A stretch of 64,000 nt of DNA. Source: Candidatus Methylopumilus planktonicus. Its GTDB lineage: Bacteria; Pseudomonadota; Gammaproteobacteria; Burkholderiales; Methylophilaceae. Location of the stretch: the NCBI RefSeq assembly GCF_006364715.1, contig NZ_CP040984.1, forward strand, positions 124,001 through 188,000. Direction: 5' to 3'. Below the pieces are notes generated by a model. The model did not search any database. It was not told the DNA's origin and worked only from the letters and a program-made list of their open reading frames with translations. Every line of letters begins with the position of its first letter. Positions within the stretch are counted from its first letter, which is position 1. Below, in pieces: positions 17,802 to 27,465 of this stretch. Position numbers and translations under genes: made by a program.

Positions 17802-18704
17802 TTAAGAAGCAATATTTTCTTTAAAAAAAGCAATATTATTTAAGTCGGTATTAAGATTTCTGATTAAGTCTTCCGTAAAAAGAAGGTCATCCTTTTCTTC
17901 TTTGTTGGATTGATTAAGATTTTCGAAGTCATATAGTCGCCGGTCTCCTAAGTGTGAGGGTTCAACATTAGAGATGGCTTTATATATATTGTTAACTCGC
18001 CCCGGTTGCTCTTTCTCCCATTCCATCAACATTCCTTTTATTTTTTTCCTTTGAAGATTTTCTTGTGAACCACATAAATTACAAGGAATAATAGGAAAAT
18101 TCATTCGAGACGCATAGCTTGAGATCTCTTTTTCGGAGCAGTAAGCTAAAGGCCTAATAATAATATTTTTACTATCATTCGAGATTAGCTTAGGTGGCAT
18201 AGCTTTTAATTTAGAACCAAAAAACATATTAAGAAAAAGTGTCTCAACAATATCATCACGATGATGGCCCAAAGCAATTTTATTAATATTAAGTTCTTTT
18301 GCTGTCCTATAAATAATTCCGCGTCTTAAACGAGAACATAAAGAGCAGGTAGTTTTACCACTTGGTATTTTTTCTTTAACGATTGAATAGGTGTCTTCAG
18401 TAATAATAAGATGTTCAACGCCTAAATTTTTTAAAAAATTAGGCAATACGTCTGCTGGAAATCCTGGTTGTTTTTGATCTAAATTCATCGCAATAATATC
18501 AAAATGAATAGGCGCTCTCTCTTTTAGAGCTAATAAAAACATCAGCAATGAATATGAATCTTTTCCACCGCTCATACATACGAGGACTCGATCATTATTT
18601 TCAATCATATTAAAATCAGTTATTGCTTTGCCAGTTAAGCCAATAAGTTTATTGCGCAATTTGAGAAAGTTATTGGTTGCATCAATTGGCACTTGCGTAA
18701 TCAT
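17802..18704 (-). CDS. ttcA: tRNA 2-thiocytidine(32) synthetase TtcA
   Basis: ATP- and Fe-S-dependent enzyme that thiolates C32 of certain tRNAs. The PP-loop S-G-G-K-D-S is at 45-50, the Cys pair C120-S-L-C123 and the later C208-N-L-C211 provide the cluster ligands, and G-H-H-R-D-D follows. The length of 300 residues is normal. Its ATG overlaps the stop of the upstream SDR gene by 4 bases, so the two share an mRNA. Confidence 0.95.
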   Translation of the reverse strand: MITQVPIDATNNFLKLRNKLIGLTGKAITDFNMIENNDRVLVCMSGGKDSYSLLMFLLALKERAPIHFDIIAMNLDQKQPGFPADVLPNFLKNLGVEHLIITEDTYSIVKEKIPSGKTTCSLCSRLRRGIIYRTAKELNINKIALGHHRDDIVETLFLNMFFGSKLKAMPPKLISNDSKNIIIRPLAYCSEKEISSYASRMNFPIIPCNLCGSQENLQRKKIKGMLMEWEKEQPGRVNNIYKAISNVEPSHLGDRRLYDFENLNQSNKEEKDDLLFTEDLIRNLNTDLNNIAFFKENIAS

Positions 18705-19447
18705 AGTGAAATAGATCTTCCGCCATCGACAGCTAAAATATGACCTGTAATAAATGGAGCGTCCAGTACTAAAAATTTAACTGCCATTGCAACATCTTCT
18801 GGCGTACCCATTTTTTTTAATAGTGTTTGAGAAATAACTCTTTGTTTGTAAATATCGTTAAATTCTTCATTATTTTCAGGCCACAAAACCGGACCAGGAG
18901 CAACAGCATTAACCCTTACATCTGGACTTAATTCTTGGGCCAAGGATTTTGTTAATGTAGCAAGGCCTGATTTGGCAATACTATAAATAATATAATTTTT
19001 CTTTGGTTTATCTATATGGGTATCTGTAATATTTATAATGCAGCCCTTAGTTTTAATAAGCTGATCTGCTGCAAGTTGAGATAAAAATAAAGGCGCCTTC
19101 AAATTGCTACCAATAAGATCATTCCAATTTTTTTCATTCATCTGACCAATTTCGGTGGGGTAATAACTTGAGGCATTATTTATGAGGATATCTAATCTGC
19201 CATATGTATTGATTGTTTGCTCGATTAGACTGGGTAATACATTCATATTCACAAGATCAGCTTGAACAATACTTGCGGAATCTTTACGAATTTTATTAAG
19301 GTCCTCTTGCAGCTTTTTTGCTTCATCTGCTGAATGACGATAGTGAATCATTAAATCGATATCCGATTCATGAAGTATTTTACAAATTGCCTGCCCAATT
19401 CTTTTGGCGCCGCCAGTAACTAGAGCAATTTTTCTATTAGATTTCAT
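18701..19447 (-). CDS. SDR-family oxidoreductase, pteridine-reductase-like
   Basis: NAD(P)H-dependent short-chain dehydrogenase. The glycine-rich motif is T-G-G-A-K-R-I-G, and the Arg in this T-G-x-x-x-R-x-G form is characteristic of pteridine reductases (PTR1/FolM type). N-N-A-S-S, the Y-x-x-x-K pair (Y-S-I-A-K) and the C-terminal D-G-G-R are also present. I chose the ATG at 19447 because the longer frame opens with GTG at 19471 and would add eight residues before the usual short SDR lead. Dihydropterin or dihydrofolate as substrate is inference. Confidence 0.8.
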   Translation of the reverse strand: MKSNRKIALVTGGAKRIGQAICKILHESDIDLMIHYRHSADEAKKLQEDLNKIRKDSASIVQADLVNMNVLPSLIEQTINTYGRLDILINNASSYYPTEIGQMNEKNWNDLIGSNLKAPLFLSQLAADQLIKTKGCIINITDTHIDKPKKNYIIYSIAKSGLATLTKSLAQELSPDVRVNAVAPGPVLWPENNEEFNDIYKQRVISQTLLKKMGTPEDVAMAVKFLVLDAPFITGHILAVDGGRSISL

Positions 19448-19474
19448 AGGTTTATGTATAAATGATTTCACTCT

Positions 19475-19482
19475 ATTATAAT
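19475..19482. promoter_or_regulatory. overlapping -10 elements for divergent SDR and MidA-like genes
   Basis: A perfect TATAAT lies on the + strand at 19477-19482 and another on the minus strand at 19480-19475, sharing four base pairs. No good -35 is visible for either. The + strand element is only ten bases before the ATG at 19492, which would give an almost leaderless mRNA. Confidence 0.4.
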
Positions 19483-19491
19483 CTAATACCT

Positions 19492-20640
19492 ATGCCATCC
19501 ATGCCTATAGCCTCGGAAATTGAGATTCAATTAAGCGAGCAATTAAAAACAAAAATCATTCAATCTATTCATTCTAATCATGGATGGATAAGCTTTGATC
19601 GCTTTATGGAGCTTGCACTTTATGACCCTGAATTCGGTTATTACACTGGAAGTTTAAGAAAGTTTGGTGAAAAAGGTGACTTCGTTACAGCCTCTGAAAT
19701 ATCAAGTTTTTTTGCGAAAACAATTGCTATTCAGTTTAAAGAAATTTTTCGTTCATTAGATAAAAATATAATTGAAATTGGAGCTGGATCAGGCAAGTTT
19801 GCTCTTGAAGTGATCCAATCCATGGATAGCGAAAATATCGACCATTATTTTATTTTGGAAATAAGTGATTCATTGAGAAAGCACCAATACGAGCTTTTAA
19901 TAAAACATTTGCCCCCACATTTGTTCAGCAAGGTGCTTTGGATTGATGAAATTCCCAAAGAATATAAAGGGATTGTTTTCTGTAATGAACTTTTAGATGC
20001 ATTGCCAGTAGATTTGATAAAAAAAGTGGCAGGTATTTATTATCAAAAAGGGGTTGGTCTAGAAAATGATCTATTTATCTGGAAAGATAAGATCATCAAA
20101 GACCTCTCTATTTATGACCACATCAATCTAGAAAGTCTTCCAGACGATTATCTTATAGATGATGCAATTCATATTAAAAGTTGGGTTAATAAAATCAGTG
20201 AATCTATTGCCAAAGGCGTTGTAATAATTATTGACTATGGCTTCAATCACAGTGAATATTTTCACGAACAAAGATCTCAAGGAACACTCATGTGCCATTT
20301 TAAGCATCATGCTCACGATAATCCTCTTATTCAGGTTGGAATCCAGGATATTACAAGTCATGTTAATTTTAGTTATGTTGCAAGAGAGGCTTCTAACTTC
20401 GGGCTTCATATTAATGGCTTTATTTCTCAAGCAAATTTTCTTATTAATTGCGGCATATTAGAGTTGCTTGAAAAAGTAAATATAGAAGATAGCGCTTTAT
20501 ATATGAAATCAGTATCTGAAATTCAAAAACTACTATCCCCTTCAGAAATGGGTGATTTATTCAAAGTCATGACAATGGAAAAGAATATGGATATAAATCT
20601 TATAGGGCTTAAAAATAATAATAAAGTCACAAAGTTATGA
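19492..20640 (+). CDS. MidA/NDUFAF7-like class I SAM-dependent methyltransferase
   Basis: COG1565-type protein of 382 residues. The opening I-S-F-D-R-F-M-E-L-A-L-Y-D-P-x-F-G-Y-Y is the family signature. The SAM site follows as I-I-E-I-G-A-G-S-G-K-F, with N-E-L-L-D-A-L-P and I-D-Y-G-F further on. The mitochondrial relative NDUFAF7 methylates a complex I subunit; the bacterial target is not known to me. The first in-frame ATG is at 19462, but homologues begin close to M-P-S, so 19492 is preferred. It overlaps trmB by 4 bases. Confidence 0.85.
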   Translation: MPSMPIASEIEIQLSEQLKTKIIQSIHSNHGWISFDRFMELALYDPEFGYYTGSLRKFGEKGDFVTASEISSFFAKTIAIQFKEIFRSLDKNIIEIGAGSGKFALEVIQSMDSENIDHYFILEISDSLRKHQYELLIKHLPPHLFSKVLWIDEIPKEYKGIVFCNELLDALPVDLIKKVAGIYYQKGVGLENDLFIWKDKIIKDLSIYDHINLESLPDDYLIDDAIHIKSWVNKISESIAKGVVIIIDYGFNHSEYFHEQRSQGTLMCHFKHHAHDNPLIQVGIQDITSHVNFSYVAREASNFGLHINGFISQANFLINCGILELLEKVNIEDSALYMKSVSEIQKLLSPSEMGDLFKVMTMEKNMDINLIGLKNNNKVTKL

Positions 20641-21332
20641 TTAATCAAGATAAAGAGGATATTAAAAGACGGCCTATTAGAAGTTATATTCTAAGGCAAG
20701 GAAGAATTACTAAGGCTCAGACAAATGCCATTCATGAAAGCTTTCAAAAATATGCTGTGATTTTTGAAAATAAACTAATCGATTTCAATGCTGTATTTGA
20801 AAATAAAAGTAGAGATCTTATATTGGAAATTGGATTCGGTATGGGGGCTTCTACTGCTGAGATTGCAAGGTCTAATTTGAATAAAAATTATATTGCGATT
20901 GAAGTCCACTCGCCGGGCGTAGGCAATTTACTTAAGCTAATTCAAGAAAATAATATTTCTAATGTGAAAATTATTCAACATGACGCTGTAGAAGTTCTTA
21001 ATTCAATGATAAAGAATGACTCCCTAGATGGCATTCATATTTTCTTTCCTGATCCATGGCCTAAAAAAAGACACCAGAAAAGAAGGCTTATACAATTAAA
21101 TTTACTAAAACTTATCGCACAAAAGATTAAGAAGGGCGGTTATTTGCATATCGCAACAGACTGGGAAGATTATGCTTTTTGGATTATTGATCTTTTGGAT
21201 AAAGAAGAATTATTGCAAAAGACGTCTGATGATTTTTTCAAAAAACCTGATTACCGTCCTTTAACGAAATATGAAAATCGAGGCATTAAACTAGGCTACA
21301 AAGTTTGGGACATGATTTACAGGCGTATTTAA
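20637..21332 (+). CDS. trmB: tRNA (guanine-N7-)-methyltransferase TrmB
   Basis: Makes m7G46 in the variable loop of tRNAs using SAM. Signature pieces are E-I-G-F-G-M-G (SAM loop), F-P-D-P-W-P-K-K-R-H-x-K-R-R-L, and A-T-D-W-E-D-Y. 231 residues is typical. The start overlaps the preceding methyltransferase gene by 4 bases. The 3' end overlaps convergent engB by 42 bases. Confidence 0.96.
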   Translation: MINQDKEDIKRRPIRSYILRQGRITKAQTNAIHESFQKYAVIFENKLIDFNAVFENKSRDLILEIGFGMGASTAEIARSNLNKNYIAIEVHSPGVGNLLKLIQENNISNVKIIQHDAVEVLNSMIKNDSLDGIHIFFPDPWPKKRHQKRRLIQLNLLKLIAQKIKKGGYLHIATDWEDYAFWIIDLLDKEELLQKTSDDFFKKPDYRPLTKYENRGIKLGYKVWDMIYRRI

Positions 21333-21929
21333 CCATTTACCAACGACCGTTTCAACCTCATCAACGCCTTGTTTTTTTAAGCTGGAAAAAAGCTGAACCG
21401 TACATTCAATACCAACGGACGCCCCCCACTTTTCATCAATTTCTTTTTGAACGCTACGAAGTATTTTAAGTGAGGCTTCACGAGAAAGTTTGTCTGCTTT
21501 AGTTAATAAAATATGAATAGGTTTTTTATTTAACGAAAACCACTCTAACATCTGTTGGTCAAGAGGCGTAAGAGGATGCCTTATGTCCATAACTAAAACA
21601 AGGCCAAAAAGACAAGATCGTTCAGACAGATAAGTTGCTAGAATTTTTTGCCAATGATCTTTGATAGCGTGAGGTACTTTGGCATAACCATAACCCGGCA
21701 AGTCGACTAGAAAACGATTTTCACCCAGAGAAAAGAAATTAATAAGTTGTGTTCGCCCTGGTTGCTTACTTACAAAAGCAAGACGATTATGATTGGCAAG
21801 CGTATTAATAGCGCTAGATTTTCCTGCATTTGATCTTCCAGCAAAAGCAACCTCAATGCCAGTAGGGGGAGGCAAATCACTTAAATGGTGAGCAGATATA
21901 TAATATGATGCGTTTTGAAAAATAGCCAT
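21291..21929 (-). CDS. engB: ribosome biogenesis GTPase EngB (YsxC/YihA)
   Basis: Small Era-like GTPase required for late 50S assembly. Motifs are G1 G-R-S-N-A-G-K-S (31-38), G3 D-L-P-G-Y-G-Y-A (from 76) and G4 T-K-A-D (143-146). The length of 212 residues is normal. It is divergent from cytochrome c4, the usual betaproteobacterial arrangement. Confidence 0.95.
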   Translation of the reverse strand: MAIFQNASYYISAHHLSDLPPPTGIEVAFAGRSNAGKSSAINTLANHNRLAFVSKQPGRTQLINFFSLGENRFLVDLPGYGYAKVPHAIKDHWQKILATYLSERSCLFGLVLVMDIRHPLTPLDQQMLEWFSLNKKPIHILLTKADKLSREASLKILRSVQKEIDEKWGASVGIECTVQLFSSLKKQGVDEVETVVGKWLNTPVNHVPNFVA

Positions 21930-22033
21930 GCGCTTTACCTAACCTGTTCAATCCAATCAAAATGCTATCACGAGAATGGGATTTTAGATAAAATGAAGGT
22001 CTTGAATCTACTTTAAATATGGAGCTTTACGCA

Positions 22034-22648
22034 ATGAGTGGTCGAAATGCTTTTTTTATTATCATCTTGTCTTTTTTAATTTCAAGTACTGCGATTTCAG
22101 AAACAATTGCACAGAAAACTCCACCAAAATCGGTTGCAAATGTATGTGCAGCTTGTCATGGGGTCGACGGTAATAGTGCAATTTCAGCTAACCCAAAATT
22201 ATCTGGGCAGCATCCAGAATATCTTTATAAACAGCTAACTAATTTTAAATCAGGCGCGCGCGCAAATGCTGTCATGTCTGGTATGGCAGGGATGCTATCA
22301 GATGCTGATATGCATTTAGTGGCAGAATATTATTCAAAACAAACCTTAAGTTTGGGCCAAGCTAAAACAAATGGTTCAGGATCTCTAGGAGAAAAAATCT
22401 ACCGAGCTGGTATTCAAGCTAATGCTGTCCCAGCATGTGCCTCATGTCATGGACCAACTGGCGATGGGCTCCCTGTAAAATATCCACGTTTAGGTGGGCA
22501 ACATACAGAATATGTTTTAAATCAATTAAGACAGTTTAGGTTAGGTGCTCGGGCAAACGATGAAGCAAAAGTTATGCGAACTATTGCAGCAAAGTTAACT
22601 GATCAAGAAATGGAAGCAGTAGCTGATTATATTCAGGGCTTAAGATAA
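22034..22648 (+). CDS. cytochrome c4 (dihaem c-type cytochrome)
   Basis: Periplasmic electron carrier between the bc1 complex and terminal oxidases. Two haem sites are present: C38-A-A-C41-H42 and C135-A-S-C138-H139, each followed by G-V/P-x-G and a later Met-containing segment, in two homologous halves (the repeat G-A-R-A-N is in both). A signal peptide covers about residues 1-26. I start at 22034 because GGAG at 22021-22024 is well spaced for it, whereas the ATG at 22019 overlaps that site. resB and ccsA, which attach such haems, follow. Confidence 0.93.
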   Translation: MSGRNAFFIIILSFLISSTAISETIAQKTPPKSVANVCAACHGVDGNSAISANPKLSGQHPEYLYKQLTNFKSGARANAVMSGMAGMLSDADMHLVAEYYSKQTLSLGQAKTNGSGSLGEKIYRAGIQANAVPACASCHGPTGDGLPVKYPRLGGQHTEYVLNQLRQFRLGARANDEAKVMRTIAAKLTDQEMEAVADYIQGLR

Positions 22649-22653
22649 GCCCT
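22635..22653 (+). terminator. stem-loop at end of cytochrome c4 gene
   Basis: AGGGCTTA (22635-22642) and TAAGCCCT (22646-22653) form a perfect 8-bp stem around a 3-base loop covering the stop codon. A T-rich stretch follows (22654-22667). Confidence 0.6.
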
Positions 22654-22730
22654 TCTTATCCTTATTTAATTACTGCAACTTCTCACCAGTTTTCGCAGTC
22701 AAAATTCTTCATTCTTAAAAATAAGTTATT

Positions 22731-24668
22731 TTGAAATCTACAGCATTTAATTCCAGAAAAATAAACCAATTGCTAAGCTCAATGAGCTTTGCAGTCTCGA
22801 TGCTTGTATTTTTGGGCATCGCATCAATCATAGGCACGATTCTTAAACAGAATGAGCCTTATGAAAATTATATTATTAAATTCGGCCAATTTTGGTTTGT
22901 TTTTTTTGAAAAAATTGGTCTCTATGATGTTTACCAAAGCATTTGGTTTTTAACGATCCTTCTTTTTTTGGTCATATCCACAACCCTTTGTGTCACTAAA
23001 AATACCCCTATTATTTTTAAAGATTTTTTATTATTTAAAGATTCTTTAGAGGAAAAATCACTTTTATCGTTTACACATCACCTTGTTTTAAAAAATACAA
23101 AGAAGGTCAATCTTTCTCGGGTCATTAATTACTTAAAACTAGAGAAATTTAAAGTTAGAGAAAAATCAAAAGACAACGGCGATATTTTGATTGTTGCTAA
23201 AAAAGGAGACTTTCAGCGTCTAGGCTATATCTTTACTCATGTTGGCGTAGTTGTAATCTGTTTGGGTGGCTTATTGGATGGTAATTTATTCTTTAAAGCC
23301 CAAGAGCTACTAGGTTATAAAAAGATTGAAACGCTTGATATTCCAGCTTCAAAAGTCCCGAAAGTAAGTAGGCTAGATATTACCAATCCCTCTTTTAGAG
23401 CAAATATGACTCTAGCCGAAGGATCTTCAGATAACGTAGCTTTTGTAAGAAAGAAGGATGGTTATCTAGTCCAAGACTTGCCTTTTAAGATAACTCTAAA
23501 AGATTTTAGAATTGAACATTATTCGACAGGTATGCCAAAGTCATTTGAAAGTGATTTGATTATTTCTGATCCCGAACTTTCTCAAGATATAACAAAGACA
23601 ATCACTGTTAATCATCCTTTTACCTATAAGGGGATTTCTATATATCAATCAGATTTCCAAGATGGAGGGACAAATCTTGATATTAAATTATGGAATTTAT
23701 TAAATTCGAATGCCCCGCAAAAAATAAATGCAAAGATTTTTGAGAAAATTAAATTAGATAAAGATCAACTTACCTATGAATTTAATGATTTTAGGAAATT
23801 TAATATCTTAAATTTAAAGGAGGGCGTAAAAGAAAAGCCAAGAAACGTTGGGCCGAGCGTTACCTATAAAATCAGAAATAATTCAGGTCAGGCCCGTGAG
23901 TATATTTCTTATCAGTTTCCTATGCTCATCGATGACAGATCATTTTTTATTAGTGGGATGAGAGAGACGCCTCAAGAAGAATTTAAATATTTAAAGATAC
24001 CCGCAGATAAAAAAGGTTCTATTGCAGAATTCATCTCATTCAAAGAAGCCCTTCAAAATAAAATTTTGATTGAAATGGTTGCAAAAAAGATGGCAAATCG
24101 ATCTGTAAAACCAGATAACAATTCGTCTGTTAAGCAATCTTTCGAAGATAGTGTTAATAAAATTATGACCCTATTTGTTGAGGGAGGTTTTTCGAATATT
24201 GCTCAAAATATCGATAACAATATTCCTGCCAATGAAAAAGAAAAAGCAGTGCAGGCTTATTTAAAGATTATAGATATTGCATCAATAGAACTTTATAAAA
24301 GTCATTTTAATCTTTCAGATAAAGAGATAGACCAGTCTGCAATTAGGTTTATTCAAGAGGCTTTAAATGCTTATAGTGATATGTTTCTATTTGGTTCACC
24401 CTATTATTTTGAGCTCACAAATTATGAGCAAAAAGAGGCAAGTGGACTCCAGCTTACAAAATCTCCTGGGCAGTTTTGGGTTTATCTTGGCTCCCTAAGT
24501 TTAGTGCTTGGTATTTTCTCAATGATCTATTTGCATGAAAGAAAATTATGGCTCCTAATCAAAGCTAAAGGAGGGGCTATAATTGCAGTCAGCTCCAACA
24601 GAAAAAATATAGATTTTGAACTTGATTACAAAAAAGTTAGTCAAGCAATTAATAAAATTATTCAATAA
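22731..24668 (+). CDS. resB: cytochrome c biogenesis protein ResB (System II)
   Basis: Membrane component of the CcsBA/ResBC haem lyase that ligates haem to apocytochromes c in the periplasm. 645 residues: three N-terminal helices (about 17-40, 67-90, 165-185), a large periplasmic domain, and a final helix (about 585-605). The S-M-x-F-A-V-x-M-L-x-x-L-x-I-A-S-I-I-G-T opening is typical of ResB. The start is TTG at 22731; no in-frame ATG lies closer to the conserved N-terminus. ccsA follows 10 bases later. Confidence 0.93.
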   Translation: MKSTAFNSRKINQLLSSMSFAVSMLVFLGIASIIGTILKQNEPYENYIIKFGQFWFVFFEKIGLYDVYQSIWFLTILLFLVISTTLCVTKNTPIIFKDFLLFKDSLEEKSLLSFTHHLVLKNTKKVNLSRVINYLKLEKFKVREKSKDNGDILIVAKKGDFQRLGYIFTHVGVVVICLGGLLDGNLFFKAQELLGYKKIETLDIPASKVPKVSRLDITNPSFRANMTLAEGSSDNVAFVRKKDGYLVQDLPFKITLKDFRIEHYSTGMPKSFESDLIISDPELSQDITKTITVNHPFTYKGISIYQSDFQDGGTNLDIKLWNLLNSNAPQKINAKIFEKIKLDKDQLTYEFNDFRKFNILNLKEGVKEKPRNVGPSVTYKIRNNSGQAREYISYQFPMLIDDRSFFISGMRETPQEEFKYLKIPADKKGSIAEFISFKEALQNKILIEMVAKKMANRSVKPDNNSSVKQSFEDSVNKIMTLFVEGGFSNIAQNIDNNIPANEKEKAVQAYLKIIDIASIELYKSHFNLSDKEIDQSAIRFIQEALNAYSDMFLFGSPYYFELTNYEQKEASGLQLTKSPGQFWVYLGSLSLVLGIFSMIYLHERKLWLLIKAKGGAIIAVSSNRKNIDFELDYKKVSQAINKIIQ

Positions 24669-24678
24669 AAGGTTAGCC

Positions 24679-25812
24679 ATGTTCACTAAATTATTTAAAT
24701 CATCAAAAATATCATTTGTAATATTAAATGTTTTATATCTTTCCTTGTTATTGGGCGGCGCTTTATATGCATTAAAGACATTTAGTAGCTATATGGATAT
24801 TTACGAAAAGGCAATTTTACTGAGTAGTGTTGGATTTTTTAGCTGGCTTGGCTGGAATTGGAATCATTTTAAGAAAATTATCATACTAGTATTTGCACTG
24901 AGCCTTTTTGCAATCCAACTCTATTTAGGAGTGCTAACAAATAATGAGCATGTCTTTTTATTAAAATATCTGTTGTCGAGTCAATCAGCCATTATGTGGA
25001 TGAATGTTTTTTTTGTTTTGGCACTGGTGCTTTATTGGCTAGGATTACTTGCAAAAAATAATTTACTCGATGATATTGCATCCTCCTTTACATCTACAGC
25101 AGTTTTATTTGGATTCGCAGGACTTTTGGTTAGATGGTACGAGTCTTATTTAATAGGATTAGATATTGGCCATATCCCAATTAGTAACTTATATGAGGTA
25201 TTTATTTTATTTTGCTTAATCACATCACTTCTTTATCTATTTTATGAAGAAAAATTTAATACTAAAAAATTAGGTGCATTCGTATTGATTGTAATAAACG
25301 CTGCTGTAGGATTTATCTTATGGTACACGTTTGATAGGCATGCTGATGGTGTCCAGCCCTTAGTCCCAGCCCTTCAATCTTACTGGATGAAAATACACGT
25401 CCCTGCTAATTTTATAGGCTATGGCGCTTTCTCCATAGCAGCAATGGTATCTATAGCCTACTTACTTTCAGCTAAAAAAATATTAGCCTCTTATCTACCA
25501 AAGCTAGCTGTTCTTGATGATCTTATTTATAAATCGATCGCAATTGGCTTTATATTTTTTACCGTCGCAACTATATTAGGTGCTATATGGGCAGCAGAAG
25601 CTTGGGGCGGTTATTGGTCATGGGATCCTAAAGAAACTTGGGCTTTAATCGTATGGTTAAATTATGCAGCTTGGCTTCATTATAGAATCGTCAAAGGGTT
25701 GAGAGGTAATGTCTTAGCTTGGTGGGCACTGATCGGTCTCATTATTACGACCTTCGCTTTTTTAGGTGTCAATATGTTTTTGTCAGGACTGCATTCATAC
25801 GGAGAGCTCTAA
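24679..25812 (+). CDS. ccsA: cytochrome c haem lyase subunit CcsA/CcsB (ResC)
   Basis: Partner of ResB that binds and exports haem. 377 residues, about eight membrane helices. The haem-handling WWD motif is W-G-G-Y-W-S-W-D-P-K-E-T-W (309-321), and conserved His residues flank it (K-I-H-V-P upstream, L-H-Y downstream). The frame is open to an ATG at 24616 inside resB, but 24679 gives the usual short lead after the resB stop and is preceded by AAAGG. Naming of the two subunits differs between literatures. Confidence 0.93.
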   Translation: MFTKLFKSSKISFVILNVLYLSLLLGGALYALKTFSSYMDIYEKAILLSSVGFFSWLGWNWNHFKKIIILVFALSLFAIQLYLGVLTNNEHVFLLKYLLSSQSAIMWMNVFFVLALVLYWLGLLAKNNLLDDIASSFTSTAVLFGFAGLLVRWYESYLIGLDIGHIPISNLYEVFILFCLITSLLYLFYEEKFNTKKLGAFVLIVINAAVGFILWYTFDRHADGVQPLVPALQSYWMKIHVPANFIGYGAFSIAAMVSIAYLLSAKKILASYLPKLAVLDDLIYKSIAIGFIFFTVATILGAIWAAEAWGGYWSWDPKETWALIVWLNYAAWLHYRIVKGLRGNVLAWWALIGLIITTFAFLGVNMFLSGLHSYGEL

Positions 25813-25852
25813 TCCCATGTAAAATGGTGATTTTTAGAATTCATATCTAAAT

Positions 25853-26662
25853 ATGACCCAAAAAAATATCGTTGAAATTGAAAAATTATCTTTTGGCTAC
25901 GATAATCGTATGCTTCATAAAGATATCAATATGGTTTTTCCTCGTGGCAAAGTCACAGCTATTATGGGTGGAAGCGGTTGTGGCAAAACGACTATTCTTC
26001 GTTTGATAGGTGGTCAAATCAAACCTAAATCTGGCCATGTCAAAGTGGACGACAAGATTGTTCATAAGCAAGATAGGCAAGGCATTTATGAATTGCGAAG
26101 AAAAATGGGTATGCTTTTCCAGCACGGCGCACTTTTTACTGACTTGTCTGTATTTGACAATGTGGCATTTCCAATTCGTGAACATACAAAATTACCTGAA
26201 AGCATGATTCGCGATTTAGTGCTTATGAAACTTAACGCTGTAGGTCTTCGAGGCGCTCATAAGCTCATGTCCACTGAACTCTCAGGAGGCATGGCAAGAC
26301 GAGTTGCACTTGCAAGAGCCATTGCATTAGACCCGGATATTATTATGTATGACGAGCCTTTTGCAGGATTAGACCCCATATCTATGGCAGTGATTTGTGA
26401 CCTTATCAGAACGCTCAATGATGCCCTGGGAGCAACTTCAATTATTGTGACGCATGATGTGGAAGAAGCTTTTTCTTTTGCGGACTATATTTATTTTATT
26501 GCAGATGGAGTCGTCGCCGCAGAGGGCACACCGAAAGAACTATCAAAATCTAAACTCCCTTTTGTGCATCAATTTGTTCATGGTGAAAAAGATGGCCCCG
26601 TACCATTCCATTACAATGCACCTAGTTACAAAAAAGATATTTACGAGCCTGTTGAATTATGA
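25853..26662 (+). CDS. mlaF: phospholipid transport ABC ATPase MlaF
   Basis: ATPase of the MlaFEDB inner-membrane complex that moves phospholipids between inner membrane and periplasmic MlaC to keep outer-membrane asymmetry. Walker A is G-G-S-G-C-G-K-T (39-46), the signature is L-S-G-G-M (143-147) and Walker B ends D-E (167-168). 269 residues is normal. It overlaps mlaE by 4 bases and leads a run of ten genes with short gaps, probably one operon down to at least murA. Confidence 0.95.
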   Translation: MTQKNIVEIEKLSFGYDNRMLHKDINMVFPRGKVTAIMGGSGCGKTTILRLIGGQIKPKSGHVKVDDKIVHKQDRQGIYELRRKMGMLFQHGALFTDLSVFDNVAFPIREHTKLPESMIRDLVLMKLNAVGLRGAHKLMSTELSGGMARRVALARAIALDPDIIMYDEPFAGLDPISMAVICDLIRTLNDALGATSIIVTHDVEEAFSFADYIYFIADGVVAAEGTPKELSKSKLPFVHQFVHGEKDGPVPFHYNAPSYKKDIYEPVEL

Positions 26663-27447
26663 ACCCAATTTTTAAAACTTTAAGCAGTTTAGGCAACCAA
26701 GTGACTTCAAGAATTTGGCGTCTTGGTTCTGCCACCCGTTTATTTTTATTAATCTTAATTTATTCAGGCGAAAGTTTTAGACGTATTCATTTAACAATCC
26801 GCGAAATTTATTTCACTGGTGTGATGTCTTTAATTATTATTATAGTGTCTGCTTTCTTCGTAGGCATGGTCTTGGGTTTGCAAGGGTATTACACACTTCA
26901 AAAATATGGCTCGTCAGAATCTATTGGTGTTTTGGTGGCATTATCGCTTTTAAGGGAGCTAGGCCCCGTTGTAACCGCCCTTTTATTTGCTGGGAGAGCT
27001 GGGACTGCAATCACTGCTGAAATTGGATTAATGAAGGCTACCGAGCAATTATCTGCTATGGAAATGATGGCTGTGAGCCCTATTGCTAGAATTATTGGAC
27101 CAAGATTTTGGGCGGGCGTTATTTCAATGCCTATATTAGCTTCCATTTTTTCAATGGTGGGTGTGATGGGGGGTTATTTAGTTGCAGTGCCAATTATCGG
27201 CGTGGATCATGGCGCATTTTGGTCACAAATGAATGTGAATGTTGATTTTAGATTTGATGTGATTAATGGACTGATTAAGAGCTTTGTATTTGGAGTTGCT
27301 TGTACGATCATTGCCCTCTATGAAGGCTTCGACGCTCCCCCAACCGCCGAAGGTGTTAGTCGAGCCACTACAAGAACTGTCGTAACTTCTTCGCTAACTG
27401 TTTTGGGATTAGATTTTATTTTAACTTCGTTTATGATTGCGCATTAA
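26659..27447 (+). CDS. mlaE: phospholipid transport permease MlaE
   Basis: Permease of the Mla complex, five or six membrane helices, 262 residues. Family landmarks are F-V-G-M-V-L-G-L-Q-G, L-R-E-L-G-P-V-V-T-A-L-L-F-A-G-R-A-G-T-A and the following E-I-G-x-M-K-x-T-E-Q-L. mlaD starts 18 bases later behind a GGAG site. Confidence 0.95.
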   Translation: MNPIFKTLSSLGNQVTSRIWRLGSATRLFLLILIYSGESFRRIHLTIREIYFTGVMSLIIIIVSAFFVGMVLGLQGYYTLQKYGSSESIGVLVALSLLRELGPVVTALLFAGRAGTAITAEIGLMKATEQLSAMEMMAVSPIARIIGPRFWAGVISMPILASIFSMVGVMGGYLVAVPIIGVDHGAFWSQMNVNVDFRFDVINGLIKSFVFGVACTIIALYEGFDAPPTAEGVSRATTRTVVTSSLTVLGLDFILTSFMIAH

Positions 27448-27465
27448 TATAGGACTGGAGCAAAT

